Origin: Thunnus maccoyii
Lineage: Eukaryota; Chordata; Actinopteri; Scombriformes; Scombridae
NCBI RefSeq assembly: GCF_910596095.1
Contig: NC_056534.1
Location: 9,116,490 to 9,180,489, forward strand
Reading direction: 5' to 3'
Length of the DNA stretch: 64,000 nt
This document shows, piece by piece, positions 31,404-45,398 of this stretch. A program made the translations under genes and the position numbers. The notes under the pieces were generated by a model. It saw only the letters and a list, made by a program, of their open reading frames with translations, searched no databases and had not been told where the DNA came from. Each line of letters begins with the position of its first letter. Positions within the stretch are counted from its first letter, which is position 1.

Positions 31404-34131
31404 CTAGATGTCCAGCCTGGCCTGTTGCTTCGGTCTACCGAGCTGTCTGGTCGGCCCGATGCGCCTTCCGGCGTGTGTGCGCTGATGCTGTCGCAGACCC
31501 TGGCGATAAATGAAACTCTTCCCGCATTCTCCGCACTCGTAGGGTCTCTCCCCGGTGTGCAGCCTGTGGTGCACCTTCAGTTCCTCGGCTCTGGAGTAGC
31601 CTTTCCCACAGACGCAACAAATGAAAGGTCTGTCTTTAATGTGGGTCTGGTAATGTGCTGTTAGGTACGAGTTTATCCGAAACTTCTTCCCGCAGATGGA
31701 GCAGGCGAACGGCCTCTCCTCGGAGTGCTGCATCTCGTGCAGCTTGAGAGAGGAAGCGGTGTGGAAGCCTCTTCCGCACTGGGAACAGAGGAAAGGTTTC
31801 TCCCCGGTGTGGATGCGCTGGTGGATCTGTATGTAGCTTTCGTTGATGAACTTTTTGCCGCAGTCGGGGCACGAGTAGGGCTTCTCCTTCACATGGGTTT
31901 TCATGTGTTCTTCCAGCTTCTCTTTCTCGGTGAACTGAATGCCACAGCGGCGGCAGAAGAGAAGCTGCGTTGCGCTGTGCTCGACCGTTTCCGATTCAGC
32001 GGCTGTGTGTGTGGTGATGTGGTGTGCTTGTAGAGCTGACTGACTCTCACAGTCCTTTCCGCACTCCAGGCAATGAAGGGACGACCTGATCCTCGACTCC
32101 CCCGGCAGAGACTTCAAGTATTCAGAGAGTTCTGACGCTATGGGATTCACCTCGTCGTCAAAATCCACAGCACCCTTTCGACCTTCAGAAAGACCAAAGA
32201 GAGACAAATCAGATTTTACTTTTTGTCCTCTTCAGGTATAACAATCTTTGCATTGTTAAGGAGTTCATTACTACTTCACTTTTATGTTTTGTCACGTAAG
32301 TAACGTCTGTAATTTTCCAGACTTTCACAACTATTCTATAGATTGACCACAAGAGGGGAGTGACAAGTTTATTTTTTCCAATGTTAAAATGTCCTGTCCA
32401 GCACATTTCTTGGTCGCAATTGTAAAACCAAAAGAAAAATATGTATGTAATGGGTCGTGTAAAGAAAATCAATATTAACCGATATATCATTATCTGATTT
32501 CAGCCTCAAAAATCCATCTAATCAGTCAGACTATGGTAGAAATGCAAATATCTGAGAGAGTTGTAAATAGTTATAAAGTTGGCATTGTTCTTTAGTTTTG
32601 TTATTATCAACAAATCCCATGAGAAGACAAAAATTAACAACACATTAGTCCATCTTTCAATACGTGAAGTATTGAGAGATGGACTAATTGCCTGTCTGTG
32701 GCTCTCAAAGCCAATTCCTTCCAACTGAAGACACAAATCTTAAAAAAAAAAAGCATCACAAATATATACTTTCCTTTTTTAAAAAGGCTAAATAATTTCC
32801 TAACAACAGCTGGGAACAGAAGTTTTAATCAAATGTAACTCAAACAGGAGAAAATTGTGCATTTATTGAGGACTATTTCCAGATTTGGTGCTCTCTTGTG
32901 AGTATTTACTGCAGCAGCAAAGTGATATTGGAATGACTTCAAATAAACTACAGCGCCCATGTTCATAGTAATAAAAGAACATGTGACCCAGTGCAATAAT
33001 GAAGCTTATTGATGTGTTTTTTTTATAGTTTTAAGACAACAGAGGAATAGGCTACATCAGGCTTTGGAAACAGGCAACAGGACACGTTTGTTTGTATCAA
33101 TTCATTCTTAATTTTGAACTTTTTATGAGATTTATAAAATTACTCGAGTATTACCCGACATATCCTTTAAGTACAGTATCTACAGCTCTCACCTAAGTGG
33201 ACTTTGTAGTGTGTTTTGAGGTTTCCCTTCTGGTTGAAACCGCGACCACAGATGGAGCAGCAGTAAGGTTTCTCTCCTGTGTGGATCAGCTCGTGTCTCT
33301 CTAGTTTGTAGGCATGAGGGAACTCTTTGCCACACACTGAGCAGTGGTAGTCTATCTTCTCTTTGGGCTTCTTCAGGAGCTCAGGAGGTATTTCTATCGG
33401 TACGTGAACCATCTTTCTGCCGGGACGCTTCTTCCCTGTGTGGGGAAAACGAAAGTGAAATTACAGTTATGATATGAGCTTGTAGACTAATCACATACCA
33501 ACCAGATACTGTGCTAACATCCTTAATAGTTTGATGAAACAACTGCAGTCAAATCTGTTTTTTACAAGAAAGATGTTAAAAACGTAATGGAACTGGTTTG
33601 TAATTTACTCACAAACTCAAACCTCCCTAACATTCCTCAGCATGCTATCGGCCAAAATAAAGTAAAAATGGGCAATAATTTGACACCAGCCTTCTGTAGA
33701 TATTAAATACTCAACATGAAATATGACTTAGCTCATGACTGTAAAACACATAGTTAGCTTTTGAAGGTTCTGTAAAGGAATATATATCATTTATTTCGAC
33801 TTTGAAACATCTATGACCTTTAGCTTTTTTAGATCAGACAAAAATGAGTTAATACAAAGCCACTAAAACCACAAAACAATAAAAAAGATATGTAAATGAC
33901 TTCCACACCGCCCAAGTTTCCTCCAATACCCTTTTTTCCTTGTTTTTCTTGTCTGCAGATCCTATCTATTAATCCTATTAATCTAAACTGCTGCTGCTGC
34001 AGTTTTTTGGTGACGGATGACACTAGTTGGACTAGAACTGCAGGTCTGAAACTGCTGCTGCTCTGCATTAGGATGATAATGATACTTTGCATCAATGATG
34101 CTGTGTGTCCTTGTTCTATAATGTGTCTTCC

Positions 34132-34213
<82 letters not shown>

Positions 34214-37200
34214 GATTAAATTAGAAAAAGTTCAGCATTGATACTTATACTGTGGCCTGACAGGCTGGAGTTTGTCCATTAACAGAAAAAACCTGGCAGG
34301 TTTACATTAAAATCATAGTTCCTGTCAACAGTGTGTCCACTGTTCTAAATCACTGCACCAAGTAGATTTAACAAACAAACACACAAACAAACATTAGCCA
34401 GAGCTGTGCTGGTACCTGTACTTTCGCCTCCTTCAGAAGATAGTTTGGCGTCTTTTCTTTTTCTGTAAAGTCTCTTTGCTGGTGAAAGAAAAAATAAGTT
34501 AATTGTTTTTTATCTACAACATAAAGCTAATGTTGAATTGTTAATGGCTAATGAGGGTTGGGTATCGAGAACCAGTTCTGAATTGGTTCTGATTAAACAT
34601 TTTTTAAAACTAGGAAAATGTACTTTTTGATTCTACTCACTCAGCGGTGTTTTATCTTACTGGTGTGTTCAAAGTTTGATGTGCCCTGTCTGCTGTAATC
34701 GCTCCTCATCTGATCAGCTTCTTGAAAACTAAAAAGCATAAAAAATATCCATATCATAGATTTATTTTTCTTTTCTTGCTCAAATAACGCACCAACCAGG
34801 ACCAGTAACTGTTATAAACTCAAACCAATAAGCGGAACTGGATTCAGAAACGATACCCAACCCTACCGATAAATGTCTTTTTTCCTTGTCTTACCCGCCG
34901 CACGACGGAGACTTTTTGAGTTTAATTCTTCTGTTTCCACCGTTGTAGGGAACGTTCTCTTTCTTCTGGTGCGCCTTGATACTATGAGATAAAAATAAAG
35001 ACTTAATATTAATGTACGAAACAGTAACATGAAAAAATGATCATTTTTAGATGCACTGACGAACATTCGGTCACCATGACGTTAAGAGGAAAACTCACTT
35101 CCTGGCTCTGCCTCCAAATCTTCACTTGGCAACTGTGGAGTTTCTGAAATCTTTCTTCTGCTCCTTCTTTTGACTTAGTGACGAAGAAAAAGAGAAGAAA
35201 ACGTTACCATGTGGAGAGAAAAACATAACAACACACAGAAACAATTATTGAATGTTAAGCGAGACAAATATCGACGCCTAAATCTGAATGCCTTTAAAAT
35301 AAAACATTTCACGCTACTCTTACTGTGATTCTTCCAAAGCTGTAACATTTCCCGCTTCAACCAACCGTCACTTCACTCACCACGTTTTGCAGGACCTTCT
35401 TTATCTTCATCTGGGACGTCCGGCGATACCACCGTTACCTCGGGAGCCTTTTTCTTCCTTCTGCGTCTCTTTCCTGTTAACATCAGGTACAAAAAAAAGA
35501 TCAACTCAGGACTGTGTCTGATATTATGTACAACCAGTATCTTTTTTTTTTTTTCCTTTTCGCTTGTGTTTACCACGATTTACTGGCGAAACAGCTGTCA
35601 TCTTCACTACTCTCTCTTTATCCTCCCCTTCATCCCTTTCTTCATCTTCCCCCACAGACACAACTTCCATGATGAGTGTTGGACTACTGCTGTCTCTCTG
35701 GTTTTGGCCTTGCAGCTGAGACTCTGACAGGACGACACCCTGTGATCATAACCATTAAAAACCATTAAAAACCATTAGAAGCACTCCTATTCCAGAGTGG
35801 CTGATGTTTTTATGTTTAATAACCAGTACGCATGAAGCTGCAGTTATGTGTGTTTATGCTCCAGTGAACCATAAAGACACTGAACCTTGTTATAATCTTT
35901 AAAGGGAAAGTGTAGCATAAAACAGAATTTACACTGTGCTATTCCAATCATTTTAGACTGTAAATTAACATCTTAAGACTTAAAATAGATGTTTATGTCT
36001 GACACCTACTGCAAATAAAAAATAGAAATTAGAAAAATAGAATTTGGGGGACAAATAACAGCTGCACCGTCATTTTGGTTTGGATGCACATGAAAACTTC
36101 TGTAGGCAAACTTGTTTTAAAATTAATTTTAATCTAGTCAAGAGTTTTCAAAATGGAAACCTACATTATAAAACTATTACTATGTGATTGTATTACGAGG
36201 GGGGGAGCAAAACTTCCTGGAAGCCATCGATAGCACAGGAGTAGGGTGTAGTTATCGGATTTGCCGCTAGATAGCGTGTACCAACAGCTCGGTGAAACTA
36301 AAATTTGCAGAATGCAATTGCAATTTTGTATTATGGGAGCAATCCCTAATCTACACATTTATCTCTAGAAAATGATGCCTAAAAACAAATTACCTTGCTT
36401 GGGTTGGGACCTTCTGTGCTTTCAGAGCCTCTGTCAGGACTGTCTCCTGTAAAAATCAAGATGTTCAATATGTTAAACATTATATCAAAAGCTTCAGTTC
36501 ATGTTTTCCTAAAAAAACTAAACTCAATTCATACTAACAGTTATTTCTTACTACCCAGTCAACTAATGGACATATAATGACGAAGCAAACAAGAGAAGTA
36601 TGGCTTTGTACAATTCATTTTTAAAATATATCATTGGTCTTGTTTGGAGTACCAAATAAACTCTTCAAAGCTCACATGGAGAAAGCAACGAGAACTCTCT
36701 CTGCAGTAAATAAACGTACAGTCATGAATCACTTACTGCTATCCCACTCCACCACTTCGCCATCAGAGTTGATTAAACCACCGATTTCTTCGTCTTGTTC
36801 CTCCTCTTCCTCCTCTTCCCCCGCTTGCAGCCTGACAGTCAGATGGAGCGTTTGGTCCTCTAAGTTTGCAGATGCCATCTTGAGTCCATGTGACATTAAG
36901 GGTTTACGTTCAGGTGAATCCTAAATACAGATAACAGGTTGATAAGGCGTTCATCCACTCTGATTTCTTTACGTCTTTAAGGTGTTTTGACCCACAAGTT
37001 GAGTCTGACGAGAAGAAATGACGCCAAATTTGAACATTTGTCTCGTTTGGTTGGTTTGCAAAGTGATTCATCTGCCTACATTGATAATCTTAATTTGTTT
37101 GATGCCTAAAATATCAGTTTTATTACTTAATGTCTTTGTGAAAACACTAAAATGCATTTACACTCAAGAAAATGTATATATTAGTCATTGAGTTAATGCT

Positions 37201-40200
37201 GAAGATAGAAAACTGCTACTGGATGACTAGAAAAACACGAGAAAGGACATTTTTCTTTATAAATATACTAATGTTTGCATAATGTTGTAAAATACATTTC
37301 TACAGAAAATATTCATACATACTGTTTGGTAAGGTGCTGATATTTTGGTCTGATGTCCTTCTGCTTCTGTTGACAAAGATGTGCTTTGTTTTCCGTCAAG
37401 ATTCTGGTCTTGAGCGTAACCCTCCTCCCCTCTCTCGCAGACTTTCGCGTTCCTTTTGTGACCGGGGGTCGTCTCACGTACTGCGCAGGAGAAAGGTTTC
37501 TCTCCTGCGTTATTGCACTGATGCACAGACACATGTCCCGGCCCGTTTCCGCGAATACACGAAAGCTTAGGTTTCTCATCTGAATCCATGTGTCTCTGTT
37601 GCTCCTCTGTTGCAGAGGAACTTTGCTCACAGTAAGCGGGACCGGCGGACTCCTCAGAGCATTCCTCCACAGAACAGGATCTCTGGTGTCTCTGTACTCC
37701 ACATGAAACGGAGCTGTCCCTCCCACATGCTTTGAAGTGGGAATGACAAGTGTGCGCGGAAGTATCCTCGTTTTCTACGTCAGAGCCGAAGCTTTCATCT
37801 GTATTTAACAATAAAAAAGGCAAAAACAGAAACTTGAAGAATCAAGACAAAGTGACTGTGTGTATCTCATCTAGTAAGGTGATGCCGGTATTTAAAATAT
37901 GGATTTCATTTTTCCACTCACGATTTTCACTCACAGTCCAGCCTTCCTCTTCCTCTTTGATGATTACTTGAATCTCAGGTGTCTCGCAGGTGTAGTCGGG
38001 GCTTGACGGTGCTTTTTTTGACTCACGACATGGTGAATTCTGGTCACCATAGTTTTCATTTAGACTCAGTGACAATGGATCTTGGAGTTCAGGATCCTAT
38101 TAAGAAATAAAGACAAACGTACTTGACGAGTTCCAGCAACGTACAGTAACAAACCTCAGACACCTCAGAGTTTAGGGCAGATACCATGAAGGGGAAAATT
38201 TTGAAGAATAATATAAGCAAGATCTGGCAGAAATACTTCTGAAGACATGCATCTTAAATTCTGTAAATGGAAAGTATAATTATCGATGGGCCTCTTGCAG
38301 CTTATCAAACTGACGACTTAACAACAGATCAAGTTAGACGACTAATGCAACATTCATTAAGCCAGAACAGGAAGCAGGAAATTACCTTTGTGCCATCTTT
38401 ACAACAAAAAGAATGTTACCTGCATTATCAATCCTGTAGCTTTATATTAAATGTCAGATTTAATATTGTCTTAATTCACACCAGATAGACAGCTGTCTAT
38501 TGCACTAAGTTGATTGAAAAAGCAAAATTTTGGTCACAGACCTTTGACAGGCATTAAACAACTCATATCATATTTAAAACACAAGTTGCAACAGCTAATC
38601 ACAAATCAAATCAAAGAAGGAAGATGGGTCCTTGTTTGTACTTTTCTTGCATATTTTGTAATGGCTGTCAAGTATTTTATATTTCCAGGTTACTTTTGTA
38701 TTCTGTGAATGTTGTCACGCTTTGCTCGTCTCATTTCATGGATGTTTTTGATCAATTACTGACATTGTAATTATCTCAGGTGTTTGTGGTTTGACTGGTT
38801 GTTGCAGCCAGTAGCACTTGTTGCAATAAAAAGTTGTAACACCTGGCATTGACTTTTCAACGTGTGCCGTGTTTTAAACTGTGCAAATGTAAAAGAAGCC
38901 TAAAATAGCTGTTTTTATTGTGTTGCCTATCTCGAGCAATGTGTCAATAAGTTAAACCAGATTTAAACAGAATTTATCATGTTTATAGCTCGACTTTAAT
39001 AAATGAACCAACTATATTATTGTTAATATTAGATTTTATTCACATTGATCTGCAGATGATAGTTGCAGCCATTGTGGCGACAGTTTGTTGACAAAGAAAG
39101 AGATATCAGAGCAAAGTGCTCTGATGTGACCATAACAGTGTTTTTTTGTGTGATTTGGCACATTTATGTGGGTTCACTGGCAAGCAGGTGGCCATTTCTC
39201 TACATATTGAGTGGGAAAAAGAAGCTGTGATAAGAATTACTGTGATTACATTTACGCAACGCTCACAAATTTCCGTTTCAAATCACTGCTAGTTGATTTT
39301 CAAGTTGATGTGGGTACCATTCAGACAGAACAATCACAGCACTGTGTTGATGATCACACACACACAGTTGACAGTTTACACCTTGCTGAAACTACTGTGG
39401 CAGCCCTGCAATGAATCATACCTTTGAGTATTTTATATCATAGGATGTAGGCTAAATGTTAGAAACACCTCACAGTATAACATAATGCAGTTCAACAGCA
39501 CCCCAAACTAGAGACCATTACATTGAAAACACCTCTCTGAATCACTTTCATGTCATGTCACAAAGGGAATTTACTGCAGGGCTGTTGCATTGTTGCTGCA
39601 TGCATTAGTTTCAGCTATGTGTATGTAATTAACTGCTAAGACACTGGTGAGGCCCTTTAAAGACCAGACACATAGATACTTCAAAGTGCTTTACAGATGA
39701 CTGACAAGCTGATAAGAAGACAGTACAAATGTAAACAGAAAAACCATCTGAGACTAATACAAAAAGAAGTGAGATAATAAAACTATTGAAAGAGATAAGT
39801 ATTTACACCTGCAGTATTTACACCTGTATACTACTTCTCTAGCTGAGTAATATATTGTATAAATAAATATTAGGATGTGACCGATACTGGATTTCTGGGG
39901 CCGATCCCAATATTAGGGAGTAAAAAAATTCCGATATTGATATATCAGCCGATAATCTTATTTATACAGAATATATACATAAACACACATTTTTTGCAAT
40001 GATCCTTTAAATGTGGTTATCAAACACTTATGACAAAGCTATGTAATGGAGGCATAATATTTTACAGTTTAACAATAAACTTTGTTATATATAATGACAT
40101 CAGTGCACTGAAACAGTAAACTTCACCGTGAATTTAATAATTATAAATTCATATAAATTTAAAAAAACATTTAAAAAAAACGTACATATATGTTAAACTT

Positions 40201-41308
40201 GAATTAAGAAAAAGGATCAAATATACATAAAATGCTGCCTATATAACTATATATAACACAATTACCAATATATTTGTGATAGGCTGATACTAATAATAAT
40301 AATAATAATAATATTCTATGAACACATCATTCTATTTTAATCTACTATTCAAACTCAATCCAGCATCTTAGTGTAAAGTGTTTATTGGATAGTATATTAG
40401 GATTATGGTTAATAGATATATTACCCTCTATACATATTATCAATGAACAGTGTAAATTCAATACACATTAGAGTTATAATAAAGTCCTGGTATTTCTATT
40501 CTCAGACTTAATTTATTGAATATCTAGTATTTGTTATTTAAGGCTTTATCTCTATATTGTTTTCATATATAACGTTACCTCTTGAGCGTCCTTCATTTAT
40601 TTATTTTTTGTGATTGATGTGACGTGGCTGTTCTTTCCATCTATTAATCTTTTTACTGGACAAAAAGTCAACATTTTGCATGCTTTCATTTGGCCAATGT
40701 AGCGTAGTAAAGCATTATGCCAAATTCACATATTTAAGGGAGGCTGCCAGCTTTAATTTACTCCTTTAATGGATAACAGAAGCAATAGAGATTTGCTCAT
40801 ACAGTGATGGTCTTGAATAAAAGCAATAAGCTGCTGTCTAAAACAAACTTCTCAGTTTTGTTACGTTGTGTAGCATTATCCACAAACATCACCATGAGCT
40901 ATCCGTATTTTCATCAAACTTGGAAACAAAAGAAGCCCAAAAACATCCTGAGCGTCTCCAGAGAGTCATGAGCAGCACATCAATCATTGTAACTTTACAT
41001 CTGTTATTAATTGCAACGCTATAGATTAATAACAAAACGCCACTAGCCAACTAGCTAGCTGTGGTGCTATTGTGACATTAATAGTAGTTAGGGCGGTTGT
41101 TAAATGTAAAAAAACTAAAGAAGGTTAATGTTTAAACTAATGTCACTCCAGCTGTGACACACATGTAACGAGGTACTTCTTGTTTAGCTGCATACACCTA
41201 GCTAACTAACTAACTGTTGTAACAGTAAAGCTAAATCTAAAAATCACAGCAAAACGGCTGCATGCTGTAGCCGAATGGTAGCAAAGTTATGTAGGTTACC
41301 TCAAACAT
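31404..41308 (-). CDS. ZNF-F: 12-exon C2H2 zinc-finger protein with basic mini-exon array
   Basis: This is a probable chromatin/DNA-binding protein, 800 aa. Exons on minus: 41308-41300 (MFE), 38096-37922, 37798-37323, 36920-36737, 36446-36394, 35739-35574, 35473-35381, 35173-35099, 34981-34895, 34478-34416, 33435-33193 and 32182-31404. All phases match and the total is divisible by three. Exon 2 ends with [13 protein letters not shown] (psi-K-x-E plus acid). Exon 3 is an open but degenerate finger exon ([20 protein letters not shown]). Exon 4 holds [20 protein letters not shown], poly-Glu and [15 protein letters not shown]. Exon 6 is acidic. Exons 7-11 each open with a basic patch ([38 protein letters not shown]). 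Exon 11 has two fingers ending HYKVHLG; exon 12 has seven fingers and ends [21 protein letters not shown] shorter isoform could start at Met in exon 4. Intron 1 (3.2 kb) holds repeats. Confidence 0.75.
34133..34211. repeat. (TG)n microsatellite
   Basis: About 39 TG units in the intron between ZNF-F exons 10 and 11. Confidence 0.95.
34555..34865. mobile_element. short TIR element, AGGGTTGGGTATCG ends
   Basis: The left AGGGTTGGGTATCGAGAACC and right CGATACCCAACCCT are inverted repeats about 310 bp apart, a common fish non-autonomous DNA element. It lies in a ZNF-F intron just 30 bp from the exon 9 donor. No clear target duplication was seen. Confidence 0.65.
35746..35780. repeat. 10-bp tandem repeat ACCATTAAAA
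   Basis: Three consecutive copies, the third ending AGAA, lie a few bases outside the ZNF-F exon 6 acceptor. Confidence 0.8.
38097..41299 (-). other. ZNF-F intron 1
   Basis: 3.2 kb without a recognisable exon. The stretch from 39870 to 40320 contains GGATGTGACCGATACTGG, GGGGCCGATCCCAATATT and ATATCAGCCGATAAT words, recognisable as part of a common fish interspersed repeat, followed by a short (TAA)n tract near 40292-40312. The region upstream of the MFE exon (41320-41480) is GC-richer with TTATGGCGGG and may be the promoter. Confidence 0.45.
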
Positions 41309-41689
41309 AGTGTGATGTGAGCTCCGGGCTTGAAGGATGTCATAAGAAAACCAGGCTGGACAGTAAATTAAGCTCAGATGCAGCGTTAGATGACAGCGGC
41401 TGTCAGCGAGAGCTAACGGAGTTGCGCCACCGCTTCTTCTTCTTCGTGTGTTTTTTTTTTTAAAACAGCAGCCAGCATCCGTTATGGCGGGTAACAGAAC
41501 TACACCGCCCCCTACCGAGCAGAGCCTGACAACACACTGCTCCAAGAAGAAGACATTAGTTTACACGCAATTATTGAAAACACAAAAACTGATTGATTTT
41601 GTACATAATTCAAGTTCATATTGTGTATACTGTGTCTGTGTCTATTCTGCATTGTGTAGATGTACATAGATTTTTTAATTATTATTGTT

Positions 41690-41955
41690 AACTAAGATAA
41701 GATAAGATAAGATAAGGAGGAAACAAGGAAAACAGATAAGAAGGAATGAGGAGTAATAAAAGTAATAAAAGAAATAAGTAACAATAACAAACAAAGTAAT
41801 AAAAAAAAACAAAATAAGAACTCAAGTGAATGGAATTCAATCTACATTACAATACTTAGGTTATATGCATCACCTGACTGGTGTGTTGTAAAAATAAAAA
41901 ATAAAAATAAAATAAAAAAGTTGTGCAAAATATGTGAAGAAGTAATGGTTCTTGT
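41690..41955 (+). mobile_element. retroelement 3'-end fragment with (GATAA)n
   Basis: It begins with four to five GATAA repeats and shares AATGGAATTCAATCTA, GTTGTGCAAAA and TAATGGTTCT with 5236-5500. Non-coding. Confidence 0.5.
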
Positions 41956-41959
41956 AGGT

Positions 41960-42230
41960 GTAGCTGGCCATTTCATTAGGAGCACCTGTGTAATCTAATG
42001 CAATCCAATACAACAGCTCTGCCATAAATTCTACTATTAAGAAGCTTCTACATTTTCAGTTTTTGTTGACATTGTCAGAAAGGTGATAATTCTACTTTAT
42101 GTTTATTATTGAGGTCGTAGAAGGTGGTGGTCGTGTACTGAAGGTGCATCATATTGAACGGTGTTTCTAATATTTTGTCCACTTCATTGACATACATGAG
42201 GGGGGCTAAATATTAGGAACACTTTTCAAT
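41960..42230 (+). mobile_element. GGCCACTTCATTAGG-family TIR element, copy 2 (right end lost)
   Basis: GGCCATTTCATTAGGAGCAC starts the element and AATCCAATACAACAGCTCTG and TTTTTGTTGACATTGTCAG follow, as in copy 1. The right terminus is replaced by hAT-end sequence at 42240. Confidence 0.6.
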
Positions 42231-42239
42231 ATAATGCAC

Positions 42240-42372
42240 CTCAGTAAATGTAGTGGAGTAGAAGTACAAAATAGCATTAAATGAAAATACTCAAGTATAA
42301 GTACAAGTACCTTAAATTTGTACTTAAGTATAGTACTTAAGTAAATGTACTCAGTTACATTCCACCACTGTT
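42240..42372. repeat. hAT element end (CAGTGG type)
   Basis: TACTTAAGTA words followed by TGTACTCAGTTACATTCCAC and CACTG, the inverse of the hAT terminus at 56260. It is a solo end or a deletion derivative. A further fragment of the same kind is at 43308-43395. Confidence 0.5.
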
Positions 42373-43505
42373 GACACCCCTCCCCTCCAACAGGAGGTTC
42401 CCCAGCTGTTCCTCACCTCCCACATGGGGAATAACTTTTCCCAAAGGCTGTGAGACTCCTCAACATCCTGCTGCCCCCTCTGCACCGACAGACACTTTTA
42501 GAGAGACTGTGCCTCACACACAACTCCCTCATGCCCTTAACCCCTCTACACACACACACACACACAAATCCAAATGCACTACCTCAGCATCTGGTCAATT
42601 TACGATTACTGGATCATCTGATCCTCTTGCACTATTTAACTTCTGTATATTCTGTGTTTCTGGATTGTATGTTCATGAATGCTGCTACAGTTTCAACTGC
42701 CTGCATCAACTCAGCCTTGCACACTATATTCTTTAGTTTCTAATATTTTTTAATATACTTTTTATCATTTTTAAATACTTCTCTTGTATTTTACACTACT
42801 TTCTCACAAAAGCCCCGGGAACTGCAATTTCATGTCATTATGTGAAGCATTAAACTGAAAGGTAGAAATATAACTGTGGTGAAATAACGTTAAAAGTCCT
42901 TCTATCATTGTATGTGCAAACCTACATGGCAAAAAGCTGTTTTTGATTCTGGTCAGTTACAAACAGATCATAGCCAGAATTTTGGAAATGCTGAGATAAT
43001 GTGTGCAAAGTTTCCCAAGTACAGCAACATCACCCTGAGAATGTTTTGGAAAAATGCAGGTACACATATATATATTTTTTGTTTTACATTAGTTTAACTA
43101 TCACATTATGTTTCTGTAAATTGCTAAATGATCGTCTAAACACAACACTGCCAGCAGAAGAGTTCTGGTAGAGAAATATTTCAACCCCTTTATTTTACTT
43201 AGATGAGTAAACCAGAAGCGATTATCAGGTTTATTTGCTATGCATCTCTTAATGTTGTAAATCAGTGATCATGTGCACTTAGATTTTTGGTTTATTCTTT
43301 TGCAGTGGGGGTAGAAGTACTCTGATAAGTACTACATAACTAATATTTAAGTAGTACTGTAATTAAGTTCTCAATCACATATAAAAAATGACTTAAGAAT
43401 CAGAATCAGACTTTATTCACCAGTTAAGTACACATGTACGAGGACTTTGTTTTGGTGCAGGTGTCAGAACAGCAAAATGAAGAAACAATATAGCAAATGC
43501 TAAAT

Positions 43506-43780
43506 GGTAACTGGCATTTATATAGCACCTTTCTAGTCTTCCGACTACTCAAAGTGCTTTGAATACGGCCTGCATGTCAACAGTCAGCCATTCACACACA
43601 CACACATTCATACACTGATGGAAGAGGCTGACATGCAAGGTACCAACCTGCTCATCAGGAAATCTAATCTAATAATGATTCACACACACTCACACACCAT
43701 TGGAGCAATTTGAGGTTCACTATCTTGCCCGAAGACACTTCAACATATTGTGGTGGAAACTGCCTTTCCATGATCAAACG
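43506..43780 (-). mobile_element. SINE body fragment lacking its tRNA head
   Basis: On the minus strand it carries the same body as the SINE at 60110: AAGTGCTTTGAGTAGTCGGA AGACTAGAAAGG, preceded by a CTGATGAGCAGGTTGGTACC segment. The tRNA-like promoter head is missing. Confidence 0.6.
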
Positions 43781-43789
43781 AATGTGCCA

Positions 43790-45398
43790 GTGAGTGTGCA
43801 AAGATAACATTATGTCAATGAGAGACAGTTCCTAGGGGGTTAGCAAGAAGGCTTATCTGTGGTGTAGCATTTTGGTTTTCTGTGTGAGATGATTAAAGGA
43901 TGCTGAGACAGTATTATTTCTAAGATAAATCATACTTGTATTATCACCAAGCGTCAAGGTTGGTCATGAACTCAGCAATAATGACCAAATGGTTGAGTAT
44001 GATTAAAAAACAAGGTGGAGTCTAGAAAATAAGCTCCACAATATGAGGGGTTAAGAAGGGTAGAAAATATCATGTTTTCTGATTTTGCATTAGGTTTTTT
44101 ATCCCAGGATAAAGGTCTCGGTTTGCTTTGTAGTGCTCTTTATGCACAGTAAACCTATTCACATTGAACTCTACCAGCTTCCAGTGTATTTTTTGAGTCT
44201 TTCTCTTATAAGTTTTGAGTATAATACTAAGTTGTGACAAGATTTATTGGCCAATTTGAAGATTTTTCCACAACAATATGGACCGAGGGAGCCAGGGATC
44301 AAACCACTGATCTTCCTGAACCACAGCCGACCCCAAACAGTAAGTAAAGACAGAACCATCTCAGTCCTCATAACTAAACCTAACCAAGTGGGTGTGTCGT
44401 GTAAAGTACTACGAGTCTGCAGATACACCTACTTGCGAGAAAACGAGCTTTGTTATCTCGAGATGACGAAATAATCAACCCGTTATCGCAAGAAAACAAA
44501 AGGTTGTTTCCTCTTTTTACTTATAATGTTTATCAGAGATCAGGAGCGCCATGCCAGTGAGCATAGAGGGCATCTTGACATCTGTAGCAACTGATTTAAG
44601 CTGAAAATGTCAGATCAAGGAGTACCCATTATTATTATCAATACCTTTATGAGTCACGGCCAAATAGCAGGTTGATTAACTCCTGGTCATAATATGATGG
44701 GATGTTTCCTGTAGGAGAAGTAAAAATAGTACCTTTCAAGCATTTTCATTTTATTAGACTTACTGACAGAAAGGAAGGTGGGGTGGAGAGGGGGAATATC
44801 GATATCACAACATAAATTAATTCGTGATCTATTAAAAAAAATTGCAAGCACGTCCATTCTTGGCTTCCGTAGAAATGTACTGTATAGAGATTTTTTTTAA
44901 TTGTTAACTTAAATGTACAGTATTGGGTAAAAGTTTTAGGCACTAAAAGTAAAGTGAAGATGATCGAAAATAATGCTATGAATCGATCTTTTTTTATTCA
45001 TCAATTAACATCAAACAAAGTTCAGATAAGAGAAAAAACCTAAATGAAATCAATATTTGGTGTGAGTACGCTTTGCCTTTACAACAGCACCAACTGATTA
45101 CTGTACAGTTAATTTCCACCATTACATATTACTATTATGCATGTATGCATATGTTACTGTAAGGTCAACTTGACTGAGTTTTAGTGGTGATTTATGACCA
45201 AACTATCTGGATAAACAGGTCACTGTAACACAGTATGGTCCTCCCCTGTCCGCACCGAGCCAACGTGTAAGTTAATAAGTTACTGTTTGATTATTATCGT
45301 GGTCAGAAATAGGAGAAATAAGTTACCTCAAGCCCGATGTGACTAATATGAACTTTGCACTGGAGCAGCTTCTAAAAGCCACATGGCTGAAGATCAGA

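Noticed and set aside
33896-34219. Plus-strand frame ending in Cys-Val repeats
   Set aside because: It is a translated (TG)n microsatellite.
38267-38708. Plus-strand frames in ZNF-F intron 1
   Set aside because: Short, without homology or splice context, and AT-rich.
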